Positions 47,501 to 58,678 are shown, counted from the first letter of the stretch. The stretch: DNA of 64,000 nucleotides from Sepiola atlantica (GCA_963556195.1 OY744523.1:76668445-76732444), one strand, 5' to 3'. Notes: generated by a model from the sequence alone, not told the origin. Made by a program: numbers and translations.

Positions 47501-48626
47501 TAATGAACATCTATAACACATGAAAACGAGTGCTGCTTTTAAAGTTTTATTTTTTTAAATTCTTATTCAATTTGAACATTGATGTAAAAATACATTTTGA
47601 AGCTAAAATTAATGATTTTGTGAATATTTACTAAACGTCCACCCTTTTTTGCGTTACTCTGTATACTAGCGTATAAAAGTGGGTTTTATAATAAAAAAAG
47701 TTCGATGTGTTTTTCTCGTCTAAAAGAAAATACCTTCTTATTTAAAATATGAGTGTTTCTCTCTAACTGACCAAGACAGTTGTGTTGGGTTTTATGTGTT
47801 CTTTAATATAAGTAATTGATATGAAAAAGTAAATGATTCACTTACACGGCTTACCTGCGGCACATGCTATGTTGACAATATGTGTGCATAAGGTTAGTAG
47901 AAATTTCTGACGGGGATAGTAGGAACTTTTCGATGTGTAAGTTTAAACGTTTCGACTACGCACTTTCATCATATTGCAGTTAATATCAACAGTGGATATC
48001 AAGTGCATCCTTAGAGAGCCGTCATAAATAATGAGACAAAGCGTATCCATCCAATCTTTTTAATGGATGTAGTTGGTTATTTATATACAGTGATCGTTCC
48101 CGTTTTTTTTTCAATATGGTTTTTAATGGCTATTTCTGTATCTTTGCGTTTTCGATGTACTTAAATCAATATAATAATACGTAAAGATATTTTATGTATG
48201 TATGTTTGTACTTCATCATCTCTAACAGACATTTAAAAATTGGATCAGTGATGAGTGATTAATCTGCTGTCGCTAAAGTAAATAATTCAAACTTTACCCA
48301 TTTTAATTATCTCGTACAATTTAAATAAATAGATTTTAAAAAGTAACATTTGTTTTATTGATTTGAAGAATATTTAGCTCACAATCATTTTAACGATAAG
48401 AAGACAGAGAATATTTATTGTTTTAAAATAATTAAATTGCTACAATTTAACATAGATAAGGAATATTCGTTTAAATTTATTTCAAGAATATTTAGCTGAT
48501 AATGAGAATTATTTTTACAGACGATAAATCGTATGAAATGTGACAAAAAATGTATGTTTCAAAATGAATATTATTTTTAACACTAAATCATATGAGTAGA
48601 TGTGAACAGCACCGTGGAATTTCCAC
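47501..48626. other. AT-rich; TGATGA...GAAAC motif near 47930-47990
   Basis: No gene. On the minus strand at about 47945-47990 AATATGATGAAAGTGCGTAG is followed by TCGAAACGTTT, another member of the recurring hairpin motif; here TGATGA is intact but the preceding C is replaced. Confidence 0.35.
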
Positions 48627-48639
48627 GGAGTTGTTGTTG

Positions 48640-48674
<35 letters not shown>

Positions 48675-48742
48675 GTTATTGTTATTGTTATTGTTATTGT
48701 TATTGTTATTGTTATTGTTATTATAATAATAATAATAATTAT

Positions 48743-48777
<35 letters not shown>

Positions 48778-48838
48778 GACCAATAACAATAACAATAACA
48801 ATAACAATAATAATAATAATAATAATAATAATAACCAA
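48627..48838. repeat. Self-complementary microsatellite (TTATTG)n ... (CAATAA)n
   Basis: (GTT)n, (ATT)n and (ATTGTT)n on the left are mirrored by (AATAAC)n and (AAT)n on the right, around a centre near 48725-48780 with both phases of AAT. The two halves are reverse complements, so the tract could form one long hairpin. The Tyr/Asn frames through it are artefacts. Confidence 0.9.
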
Positions 48839-50109
48839 CATTAACGTATAGTACATATAAATGTACATCAAATACGAGCTATCTGAATGAAACTACGTAA
48901 CAAACATTAACGTATACACATAATGAAATGGGAATAAATGGGATATATTATCGACAATATGTTATATATAACGCTGCTTTCTGGTGAACACGCATATCAT
49001 CGTACGTAACACAATTTTTAGATGAAAATGTTTGTTTATCTACGGGGATCGCAACATAGAAATTCACAAAGAGAAAAAAAAATCTATCCCATTTATCTCT
49101 TTGTGAGTTTTCTACGTTCCCAGCCATGTACATAAATTAAATGTTTTAATTGCCAACCCAATACACAATCAAAAAGGAGCATATTTTAATACGGGAACAA
49201 AATCACCATATATAAAAAGAATACACCTGAAGAAGTATTGAGAGTACGCCGACCGGGAAAAGTAGTGTCGCATAGTGCGGTGTTGCCTCGATCTGCAACA
49301 AAAATCTCTGTCTCCTGTTATGGATGTGCATTACTAATTGCTCCGCAGCGCATTTTCCTTCTTATATTTGGTAGCTGTGATAATGGAAAGAATTTAAAAA
49401 CAACAATTAACCATTATTTGCTTCTGGTGTTTAGTTTCTTTCACCCAGCAATTTACAGGTTTGCCCATCTAGATGGGTTGTAGATGACCGCCGCACACTC
49501 GTAACGATGTTTGACTTCGAAAACGACGTCTGCTCACGGTTGCGTCGTAAAGCAAAAAGAAAGCAAAATCGAACTCGCTTCCATGCCACGCACTACCTCT
49601 CATGACGTAATATCCTGTGACGTAATTATAACTCAAATCTGTTAACTTCGAATGGAATTTTCAACGACTGTAACCTAAACATAGAAATATAAACGTTTAT
49701 ACAGACAATATTCAAGCGAAACGTGTTAATCAGTTCAGATAAAAATGATCTCATCGGTAATAATTGTTGTTCGACGATTTGAAATCATAATTAAAAATGT
49801 GTTGAGGAAAAATGTTAATTAATGAAGGTACACTTCTGTTTTTAAAATATGAATATATTAGTCTAATGGATACAATGGCGACTTATGGTCGTGTACGCGC
49901 TAATACCCGTAGTCATGGTATTAAACCACAATTTCCTCAACGCTATGTGTAATCTAGCGAATCGTATTCAGGTATACAAAAGTATCGTTTAAAATAGATA
50001 CTATGTGACGGCATTAAATAATAAAAAAGTGTTCATATACAGTAAACAAACAAACAAAACCTTTAAATGATTCAGATTTTTTTAAAGATGAGGATTGATA
50101 TTTTGATTA
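48839..50109. other. No gene; GC-richer part at 49200-49660
   Basis: The 49200-49660 part is GC-richer and begins with CACCTGAAGAAGTATTGAGA, similar to the hairpin motif, but no family is recognised. Confidence 0.35.
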
Positions 50110-50420
50110 TTCGGACTTCTGTTCTCATCTTAAATGTTACTCTCACAACGTTCTGGCCGATGTAAGCACATAGATCCCTGGTGCAACGTATACAATGCTA
50201 AGTATAATCAGTTCAAGAGTTTGAAGATTCAATCCGATAGAATGTCTGGCGGAATGAGAACAATCTATACCCGTGGATGAAATAAAGGTTCAGTTTAAAA
50301 TTTCTTACAGATTCCTGAGTTCGATAGGATGCACCTGAAGAAGGTCGAAGGTAACATAGACGAGAACATTGTGAAAATAACATTCAAGATAGGTACAGTA
50401 GTCCTACTAACACAAATAAT
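50110..50420 (+). repeat. Single-arm copy of family D
   Basis: Related to the fold-back at 293-782: CTCATCTTAAATGTTACTCT and CACAACGTT at the start, then CCCGTGGATGAAATAAAGGTTC, and CACCTGAAGAAGGTCGAAGG followed by AACATTCAAGATAGG at the end. The order shows that the family has a start and an end outside the (AT)n context. Confidence 0.5.
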
Positions 50421-52106
50421 ACAATCGTTTAAAAGTGCGTTTGTATATACTTGTGTTTGAATCAAAATGTAAAGACGTAAATGTAAAAGAAGAAAGGAAC
50501 AGTGGGTAAACGTTTCAGAGAAGTGAAAGAGGCGCGAAATGAGAGAAAGATGACGCGGGGAAATGATTAGCACGATTGAAGAAAAGCAGAGAAATAAAGG
50601 AAAAGAGACAGCGAAAAGGAGCGAAAGAGTAAAAAACTGAAGCGAGAAAGGCTTATTTGTTTAAAGAAAAACGAAGAAACTAATATATAAAGGAAAGGAA
50701 AGACAAAATTGGTTGGCAAAGAAATATTTCCAAAATGGAATTTTGTTTGTTAATCTGAAGAGTGTTAAATCCATGAAATTAATGAGGAATGCGATTGGAG
50801 TTTTTTTTTCAGGAATCTTCCTGCATCCAACAAACACTGCATCCAATTAACAGCGAAAGAAATACCAATATTCACGAAACAGGCAATAACATTTCTTCTC
50901 CTTTTTTTGCGCCGTCAGTGAATTCAATTTTAAAGTCGACATCGGCAAGAAGAAAAGGAACAAACTCAAAACCATCATCATCATCATCATCGGTATTATC
51001 ATCATTAATAACAACAACAAAAGCAATGGGTGTTTCTTGCTTTGATTGGATCAACAATATTGGATTTAGCAACGAAATTATCATCAGCCGCATGACCATC
51101 TTATTAACTTATACCCCATCATCCTTATAAATGGAAGCATTGCTAGTATTATAAGAATTAACATTACTATATAAATAGTCGCTGTTAAACTGATATTAAC
51201 ATTGTAAATTCATTTCAAAACATCCAATTACCTTTTTTAATAGAGTAATATCTTTTGGAACAAATTGTCTAATCAAACTTAGATTAGTGTGGAACATTAG
51301 AACATTGTCAGAAATAATGATAAAATATTGAAATTACAAAGACATTTCTGATGAAATATTTAATTAAACGTATCATGTATTTTTCTCTTCTCTTGTGCAT
51401 TCTGTTATTTTGTATGCATATGTTTTTAATGGTTATTCATTCAGATTTGACATATGATTATTCATTAAAAAACAGAGATGTGCACATAGGTATAGCTTGC
51501 ACTTGTCAACAACCCCAATTCTTTTTCGGCATGAATTTTACAGCAAATAATATTTTTCTTGACTGTATATTATCATATGTAGAGCGAACAATTTTTAATA
51601 TGTTGAATACATGTTATGTTTTCGCGAAAGTAGACAAACAAGCAGTTGATTCACAGAGGAAACTCAGTTGGGCGAGTAAGTTACTGTATAATATATTATA
51701 TAAAATGTAAAAATATTTGTTATATATAGAATTCATTTATGCGTTCATAGTAGACTATGAAATAACTAAGAGTACCCATTGATATGTTTTTATTTAGATA
51801 TTACTTTCTGGTTCTATTCAGGAAGGGTTTTAGGTATTATTACTTGATTCTAGCCAAGAGCTGATTCAGATATTACTTCATGATATTTACTAAATAATAA
51901 TATTAGATTACTTCCTGATTAACAGCTAATCAGAATTGTTCACATATTCTTTTTAAAGAATATCTCAAAGAGGGGAGTCCTGTAATTATTCTGATAACTT
52001 TTACTATATGTGTGGAAACTACATTTTGCAGTATCAAGCACGTACCATTAAGTATTTTGTCAAGAGGTGTATTCTGCTTATTTAAAAGACCATTTGGAAA
52101 TCAACA
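50421..52106. other. AT-rich, no supported gene; (ATC)n at ~50975
   Basis: Includes a short CATCATCATCATCATCATC run and a 119-codon frame at 51351-51710 with a hydrophobic N-terminus that I could not link to any family. Confidence 0.4.
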
Positions 52107-52330
52107 TAAAATGTGTAACACCGGTGTAGAAGTTTTGCCTTCATGGACTCAATAGAAAAATGTCAAGCTCAAGTTTTGTCTGCCAATGATTTGGAGATAA
52201 CCAACCATTTGGACAAATGTTACTTCTGCATTGTAAATAAGAAAGCTAAAAAACACTTGAAATACACAAATAGTCCATTTCCATTCGACCAGTTGAAAAC
52301 TGTGAGGAAATATCAGTGCTTGTATTTTCT
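52107..52330 (+). pseudogene. Fragment of a 'PMIWREP...NHLDxCYFC' protein family
   Basis: Frame 1 (from about 52107) reads CNTGVEVLPSWTQ, a stop, then KNVKLKFCLPMIWR. A +1 shift near 52195 continues EITNHLDKCYFCIVNKKAKK and KYTNSPFPFDQL. The combined pattern (Cys, W, K...F..PMIWR, NHLDKCYFC.VN) matches, from memory, a family of uncharacterised proteins present in many copies in arthropod and some mollusc genomes, probably spread by a mobile element. I know no function. A stop and a frameshift show that this copy is broken. Confidence 0.4.
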
Positions 52331-52534
52331 GATCTGTTAGATATTAATATTCAATTCTCAAGTCTATTTCTAGAGACGAAGATTATCAGAAATTTTCAAT
52401 CGTCCTTCATGAATATTCAGATCCCTGCGAATCTTGTGAAATTTTAACAATAGATATTAAACATCAATTAATAAATATTCTGCACCTTTGAGTTTCTTTG
52501 GAGTATTTCAAATAGTTTTAGAGGCTAAAGGTTA

Positions 52535-52572
52535 GGGTGATGGTTATGGTTAGGGTTAGGGTTACTTTTATA
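52535..52572 (+). repeat. Interstitial telomere-like (TTAGGG) block
   Basis: GGTTATGGTTAGGGTTAGGGTTAC-type sequence, about two perfect and three imperfect units. Confidence 0.7.
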
Positions 52573-54594
52573 TTTTAGATTTACATTAAATTGGATCTAC
52601 AGTCATAAGACACCAAATAAGATTTCCTGAATTCCAATTTCTTCTTAAGACCCCTTAAGCTTAAGCTTTAAATTTTAAACATTTACTAGAATCAAAATCA
52701 TGTAATGGATTTTCATGAAAATTGGAATAAGAATTTTAGGCATAAGTTTTAGTATAATAATATCTTAAGTTTAATCTTTGTAAGGGGGACATAAAAGTGA
52801 TTCCAAACTGTTCTGTTCGGAGAATTTATGTTTCCCGTCCTAGGGCTGGTATTCTTTTAGTATTTTCATAAGATCCTTACATACAAAATAAACGCTCCAT
52901 ATACACCATTGGTAACCTCTATAGAAATTGAATACTTTTCTTATGTAATACCAATATTTATTGTGTATTGCCATTAGATTATTTTTATAGCTGTGACGGT
53001 TATAAGTCATATTTTATTGAAAGAGAACATTAATGTCCAACTAAATTAGCTTTTGATTTATCTTGTGAATTCTTCTTCATTGCACTCACATTGGTATTTT
53101 CCAAACTTTACTTTTCTTTATGCGACCGTCGTGGGTATCATCATCATAAACATCTGAATTGACCGTTTACTATGATGTCTTCACTAACATTTCCACAATG
53201 ATTACAACCGTATAATAATATCAACTCGGGCAATGATAGGCTCAATAATAGCGACATTTGACATAATTATCAACAATGGCCGAAGTGATGGCCTGGAAAT
53301 GGAGAGGATAGTCAGGGGAGACTTCAATCGGGAGTTATCAAAGAATACGGCCTGAAGGGAAAAGCGGCGAATTGTTATAGGAAGCGGAGAAGTAGTGGAA
53401 AGAGAGGCAACCAATGCTAAGATGGATAAGAGAGAAAGAAATTGCAGACATTACAATAACAATAATACAGGGGGGGGATCTTCTATAACAAGGGGGAAAT
53501 AATTATTGATGTGGTGACTTTGACAAACGTGTGGAAGACAGAAGGAAGCCATACAAGAACCCGTTTTAATATCATCATCAACAGCAGCAGCAGGAACAAA
53601 TAGTAAAATTCAAGTAACACCACGTTGCAATACTCTCGGACTCTTCAGAATTACGATTCCAGTCACTTTCTCATTCGGATTATTTCCGAAGTAAAACTTT
53701 CACTTTTTAAGCTCATTGCGACTCTTTTGTTTATACCATGTTTTTAGGGTATTGAATGCTGAATTACAATACATAATGTAAGCGATATATTGTCTACGAC
53801 TAATCAAGCATACATTTCTCTTTTATCCGGAATGAAAGGACATTGTAGTTATTAGATAAAATTTCAGGAATATAAATCAGTAGATGTTTTCTGGAAAATC
53901 TTTAAATCAATAAAATATTACCTTAAAATGACACATTTTTACGCTTTTCATATACCATTATCATTATTCGTATGGACTCACATTAATCTCTCTACTCGAA
54001 TTTATCCTGAAAAAAAACTTCACAATGTATAAAATCAATTTTATTCGTTAGTTGTCTATAGATTGAGATGTTTAGACTGTTTATACATTCATACTCCGAC
54101 CATAACAACAGTATAAAATTCGGAATAATCATATACTCGTTCCACAAAGCTCTTTGCAACCACGATGACCTCCGCAATAAAGAAACCCATATGAAGAACA
54201 CTTACAAACCTTTAAAATATCCTCAAATTTTCATCTAAAACGCTAAACATAAAGCCTTTACTATCCACAACAGAAACATACTAACGCAACCAAAAATGTC
54301 CCCTCATAACAACATCAGCAGCACAAAAAGCACCAAAATGATTGATAAAAATAAATTTTGCATAGTTCTCTTAAATAATCTCATATCTATTTCCTTACAA
54401 AACAATCCAAATCTGACATAAAAATAGTAAAATCAACCTCTGAAAATATTAAGAATGAAATAAATTAACGAGTTAGTCTCAATAATTCAAGCATATGATA
54501 TGTATATTTTAAATTCTTAAATTTCTATTGGGTTTATTGAATTACCATTTTTTTTGGTTTTATCATTTTTATTTTTATTATTATATTAGTACTA
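52573..54594. other. No gene seen
   Basis: AT-rich, with a purine-rich stretch at 53275-53560 that has no recognisable product. Confidence 0.4.
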
Positions 54595-54638
54595 TTTTAT
54601 TTCATTTTATTATTATTATTATTTTATAGAAGTAATTA

Positions 54639-54671
<33 letters not shown>

Positions 54672-54675
54672 TATT
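54595..54675. repeat. (ATT)n microsatellite, interrupted
   Basis: ATT units with TTTATAGAAGTAATTATA and TACTATCATT interruptions. Confidence 0.9.
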
Positions 54676-55236
54676 ACTAGCAAATATATGGTCGCATATT
54701 TTTGCTAGTTGTTTTATTCAATTGTTCAGTAAAATGTGTGTGTTTGTATTTCACAAAGAAAAGAAAGAAAATCACCCCATCCTTTATTTTAATAAATAAA
54801 ATACGAAATAATAAAAACAGTTTGTAAACAAAATTTACCTTTTACGGCGTAAAATGTAAAACAATAAATCCTAAACTCACTTAAGGTCATAAAAAAATAA
54901 TATTTGAAGTTTTTCAAATCGAAAAGAAAGGTATACCTGAAATAAAATCAACAATTAAAAAAATAAGATACAGTTATTTAATTGCTCAGTTAAATGTGTT
55001 TGGTTTTTCTTACAATAAATATTAATTTTTAATCAATTATTTTTTAAATTTAATAATTTGATTCAATAAATGTGTGCTTTAATAAATAATTTCTAATAAT
55101 ATAAAAAGAAATAAAACCCAAAACGTTTTAATAAAAGCGTCACAGTAAATATATCATTTTTGAGCGACTCGTACGATAAATTTCAGAGAATGTGTTGTTT
55201 ACATGTTATTAATAAAATAACGCTCCCCTGTCGTGT

Positions 55237-55305
<69 letters not shown>

Positions 55306-55382
55306 CTATCTCTCTTTCTTGAAATATAATTTTCTGTGCGTTCGAAATATAACATTATACTTAATAATCAAAGGGAGGGTAA
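54675..55382 (+). repeat. Interspersed repeat (family J) copy 2
   Basis: Partner of 6255-7012 in the same orientation (see that entry). The internal simple-sequence part here is (CT)n at about 55241-55288 followed by (CTAT)n to about 55312; in copy 1 it is (CT)n without the tetranucleotide. Confidence 0.6.
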
Positions 55383-55384
55383 GA

Positions 55385-56040
55385 CATATTACCCCCCCCC
55401 CATCAAGAAAGGAGGATATATTGCCTGGGAGGATAGTATCATGACAACAGAACATATACTGCACTAGCCCCCGCTTCAAAAAAGTAACGTAGAATGTAAT
55501 CCTGGAGAGGATAGTATCATGACCACAAAACAAATACTACATCCCCTCCCCCAAAAAGGAGGTAATGCCTGGGAAGAGTGTATCATGACAACTAAACAAA
55601 TACTACACTACTTCAACACCTCTCAAAAAGAGTGGAGGTAATGCCTGTGAATAAGCTATAATTACAACAGAACAGCTACTACACTACCTCCACACCTATC
55701 ATAAAAAGGAGGAGGTAATGCCTGGGAAATTGGTATCATAAACACAGAACAGATACTACACTACCTCCACACCATAAAAAGAGGAGGTAATGCCTGAAAG
55801 GATGGTATCATGACAACAACACAGATACTACTCTACCTCCACACCTCTGAAAAAAGAGGGGGTAATTCCTGGGAGGACGGTATCATAACAGCAGAACAGA
55901 TACTACACTACCTCCAAACCTCTGAAAAAAGAGGGGGTAATTCCTGGGTAGTGTATCAGAACAGATGCCACCTTACCTCCACATCTATCAAAAAAGGAGG
56001 TTGTAATGCCTGGGAGGATGGTATCATGACAGCAAACAAA
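55385..56040 (+). repeat. ~75 bp minisatellite, about 8-9 units
   Basis: The anchor TAATGCCTG or TAATTCCTG occurs at about 55563, 55639, 55716, 55788, 55863, 55938 and 56003, giving spacings of 76, 77, 72, 75, 75 and 65. One or two older units precede. Each unit carries GGAGGTAATGCCTGGGAGGA, GTATCATGACAACAGAACAG and TACTACACTACCTCCACACC. GGAGGT and ACCTCC in the same unit are complementary, so each unit can fold. Part of the array is open as a 25-residue repeat (TSEKRGGNSWEDGII-like) because the unit length is a multiple of three; I regard this as incidental. Confidence 0.8.
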
Positions 56041-56097
56041 ATTAATTAATTTTGTTATCATTTAAAATCGGACGATTTTTGTTTTTCAAATTTCACA

Positions 56098-56123
56098 ATA
56101 TATATATATATATATATATATAT
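56098..56123. repeat. (AT)n microsatellite
   Basis: Short (AT)n at the 3' (minus-strand) end of the Penelope subfamily C fragment. Confidence 0.9.
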
Positions 56124-56410
56124 GCAAACATTGTTAAAAAATAACAGAATTCGTTTGTTTAATTATACCTTTTTTATTTTTTCAATTTTTCTGATAGTTT
56201 TTTTTGTATTTAAATCAAAACAATAATAAATGTTCCATAGGTTTCACATGTTTCACGAACGTTTTCGATTCTTCGTCGAATCATCCTCAGGTGTCAAAAG
56301 CAAATGAACAAAAAAGCATGAGAAAGAGGAGAATTTTAAAAAGACAGTGGAGAAATGCGCAGAGAACGTTTCCGCATTGTTACAGGAAGTCGTTGGCGAT
56401 TTTAAATTCA
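56124..56410 (-). mobile_element. Penelope-like 5' unit (subfamily C), inverted copy
   Basis: Reverse-complement counterpart of 23137-23448. On the minus strand it holds CGCCAACGACTTCCTG, then CACCTGAGGATGATTCGACG and AAGAATCGAAAACGTT (hairpin motif, about 56262-56295), GTGAAACCTATGGAAC, and a frame NTKKTIRKIEKIKKV followed by FFNNVC that runs into (TA)n. A stop and a frameshift interrupt the frame. It ends at the same codon as its sister copies. Confidence 0.5.
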
Positions 56411-56523
56411 GCTCAGCTGATGCAATCCATATATGTATGAAAAATAAAAAGAGGAAGACTGCGATGAAACGGATGTTTTTATTTATTTATTTATTTATTC
56501 ATTTTATTTTGTTTCATTTATAC

Positions 56524-56524
<1 letters not shown>

Positions 56525-56577
<53 letters not shown>
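56525..56577. repeat. (AT)n microsatellite
   Basis: Uninterrupted (AT)n lying just beyond the C-terminal end of the Penelope endonuclease pseudogene at 56628-57104. Confidence 0.95.
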
Positions 56578-56581
<4 letters not shown>

Positions 56582-56627
56582 TCAATTAAATTTATTGTAG
56601 ATATTATGTGTGAAGTGTGGTATGAAG

Positions 56628-57104
56628 ACTGGATCTAAATTTAACTATTTTTTCGGATAAAATAAGTTTGCTGATTAAAGGAGATCAATTGTAGAAGCCA
56701 TTACACTGTTTAATCATGTTAGAGTGTTTAATGTGTGCTGATTCAAGAAGTCCTCCCCGAGATTTATTTAAAATAAATTCAGCAATTCTAGCCTGCTATG
56801 AACTAAAAGAATGATACTGTTGTAATACATATCAGAAAAGGGCGTCTAGAGAATTGCTATTTATAAGATCGCTTTCATGTTAACCAAGCCTTTTCTTCAG
56901 TTCACGTTGAGTTTCCCCTACGTATATATGATAACAATTACTGAATGGGGCAGTGTATAATATGTGTAGGGCTTTGTTCTTTGCATTTAATATGAAATGT
57001 GTGGGGTATTGGCATGTTTTTAATTAATCTGTGATGTATTTTATTTTGTCGTCTAGATAATGTTTACTACAGATTCTGAAAGCACGTAGGAACAAAATAT
57101 TTAT
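56628..57104 (-). pseudogene. Penelope-like element, second family: linker plus GIY-YIG endonuclease
   Basis: A single frame on the minus strand with several in-frame stops. LFLRAFRICSKHYLDDKIKY (the conserved segment after the RT) comes first, then PFSNCYHIYVGETQRELKKR (YVGET...R, the GIY-YIG core), then HESDLINSNSLDALF, HSF, QARIAEFILNKSRGGLLESA and HIKHSN. The last part, where the catalytic Glu of ...LLESAHIK is kept, is typical of GIY-YIG domains of Penelope elements. The sequence differs strongly from the 35 kb and 62 kb copies, so at least two Penelope families are present. The copy is dead. Confidence 0.75.
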
Positions 57105-57139
57105 CATGCCTGTTTGTATTTATTTTGTTGTTGTTGTTG

Positions 57140-57460
57140 TGTAAATTAAAATGACGCAAGTATATATCTTCCTCCCTTGTATCTTAAAAAACTCCGACCG
57201 CTACCAATGTTGTCCCCATACCTTCCAGAGTTAATTTAATGTCTCCCACTGATACCATCTTTTTGAGCCCATTACTTATCTTTTCATAAGCGACCCTTTT
57301 CGGCTTACATCACACAAAGTTTACTCCTACCGCTACCATTTTCCACACACACTTTCCACAGTAAACTCAACTTCTCCCACTGCTACCACCTATTTGTAGC
57401 TTCTAATTTATTATGTTTAAGCTTTTTTTCCGACTACTACTATTGTAACAAATATGTTGT
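57140..57460 (-). repeat. Two-unit tandem of ~140 bp
   Basis: 57180-57262 and 57320-57412 are related: on the minus strand each has GGTAGC(A/G)GT(G/C)GGAG and a GTGGGAGA(A/C)(G/A)TT...CTGTGGAA or CTCTGGAA stretch. On the minus strand a tail of CAACAACAACAA follows (57128-57140). It may be a dimeric SINE-like repeat; the family is not recognised. Confidence 0.45.
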
Positions 57461-57607
57461 ACTTTGTGTGTTATTTTCTATAGACTAATAATCCTGATTA
57501 AGTCTTGAAATCGTGACAAAACGTTAATGAGTACATAAATAATATTTTTGTTTATTTTACTTTTGTCATTTTCCATTGTTTTTTAATAATAGTTCCATTT
57601 TTATCAT

Positions 57608-57614
57608 ATATATA

Positions 57615-57652
<38 letters not shown>
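57608..57652. repeat. (AT)n microsatellite
   Basis: (AT)n with one CTATATAT interruption. Confidence 0.95.
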
Positions 57653-57654
<2 letters not shown>

Positions 57655-57720
57655 TAGCATTTTCTCTGTTATACAAATGTGGAACATGACAGACAAATTA
57701 TGTCTAGATATTTAACAACA
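57653..57720 (-). mobile_element. Penelope-like 5' ORF stub (subfamily E)
   Basis: Minus-strand frame ISRHNLSVMFHICITEKMLP running into (TA)n, homologous to the end of 23972-24165 and truncated at the identical codon. The right end meets another (AT)n at 57727-57760 after about 6 bp. Confidence 0.5.
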
Positions 57721-57722
57721 TT

Positions 57723-57726
<4 letters not shown>

Positions 57727-57760
<34 letters not shown>
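57727..57760. repeat. (AT)n microsatellite
   Basis: Short (AT)n between the subfamily E stub and the family B repeat. Confidence 0.9.
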
Positions 57761-57764
<4 letters not shown>

Positions 57765-57927
57765 ATAATTTTTATTTACACAGACATGTACAAAATCTGC
57801 GACACATGTCTGTGTAAATAAAAATTATCATATATCAAGCTCTATTATGATATTGTAAACTCTTTATAAACCCGGTTGAAATTATTTTGATTACCACCCT
57901 GTGGATGTTTTTACCTGGATTATTACC

Positions 57928-57930
<3 letters not shown>
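57765..57930 (-). repeat. Family B copy with internal hairpin
   Basis: TTTATTTACACAGACATGTA and its complement ACATGTCTGTGTAAATAAAA are adjacent (57771-57830), a strong hairpin. The rest (CTTTATAAACCCGGTTGAAA, CCACAGGGTGGTAATC on the minus strand, ATCCAGGTAA) matches 2374-2460 in reverse. It is flanked by (AT)n on both sides. Confidence 0.55.

Positions 57931-57983
<53 letters not shown>
57931..57983. repeat. (AT)n microsatellite
   Basis: Uninterrupted (AT)n; its left flank repeats the junction seen at 2373. Confidence 0.95.
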
Positions 57984-57987
<4 letters not shown>

Positions 57988-58554
57988 ATTTTATTAGAGA
58001 GTCGGATATTTTATTTTATATTAATCAGGAAACTATATAAAACTACAAGTTAGTATCTTTCGACTTCCTTTTGTTATTGTCTTGTGTGTTACTTTCTCCT
58101 GAATCATGCTGAAATTTGTTATAGTTTCACCATACGAATATTTTGTGACATATTCATTCCCATATGTGTGATCGATTTTCAATAGATTTTCCTCCGAAGT
58201 TCTTTGTTGTATGTTGTAAATAAAATAATAATAATAATAATAGCCCCTAACAAAATCGAAAAATATCAACTACATTCTTTTAACAATAGATATTGATTTT
58301 CAAATGCCAATTGATTACCAATAAAGACTACTTGTTATAAACAATACATTTTTAGTTGATCTATACATAAATGTAAAAGGAAATATCACTGAAATATTTA
58401 TGTACTACAATGTTTTTATTATTTGATTTACGGAATAATTCATACAATTTCGACGGATAGTGTTGTATTATTGAAAGCATCCCTGCCATGGCCGTGTTTA
58501 CATAAAATTTGTAAATATCTCCACTCATCCTTTTTGCCCTGCATTAAACGTCTA
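57984..58554. other. AT-rich, no feature seen
   Basis: Small frames only, none supported. Confidence 0.4.
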
Positions 58555-58678
58555 TCTACGGTTAGGGTGTCAAGGTTAAGGGTTACGGTTCGCGTTCTGG
58601 GTAGGGGCAGGGATAGGGTTAGCATGAGGTGTATAGGTAGGGGTTAGGGTTATTGTTAGGGGCTAGGGTTAGTCATGG
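58555..58678 (+). repeat. Degenerate telomere-like block
   Basis: TTAGGG-like units with variants (GTTAGGGTGTCAAGGTTAAG, GATAGGGTTAGC, GGTAGGGGTTAGGGTTATTG, GGGGCTAGGGTTAG) over about 120 bp. All G-rich units are on the plus strand. Confidence 0.65.

Noticed and set aside
50789..51130. Overlapping 113- and 75-codon frames on opposite strands with Ser and Asp runs
   Set aside because: Both are driven by the same (ATC)n microsatellite; no independent support.
51351..51710. 119-codon frame with hydrophobic N-terminus (MKYLIKRIMYFSLLLCILLF)
   Set aside because: No family similarity, AT-rich composition and no visible splice or regulatory context. A small membrane or secreted protein cannot be excluded but is not supported.
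55810..56049. Frame with a 25-residue repeat (TSEKRGGNSWEDG)
   Set aside because: It is the minisatellite whose unit happens to be 75 bp; no start context, no extension outside the array and other units contain stops.
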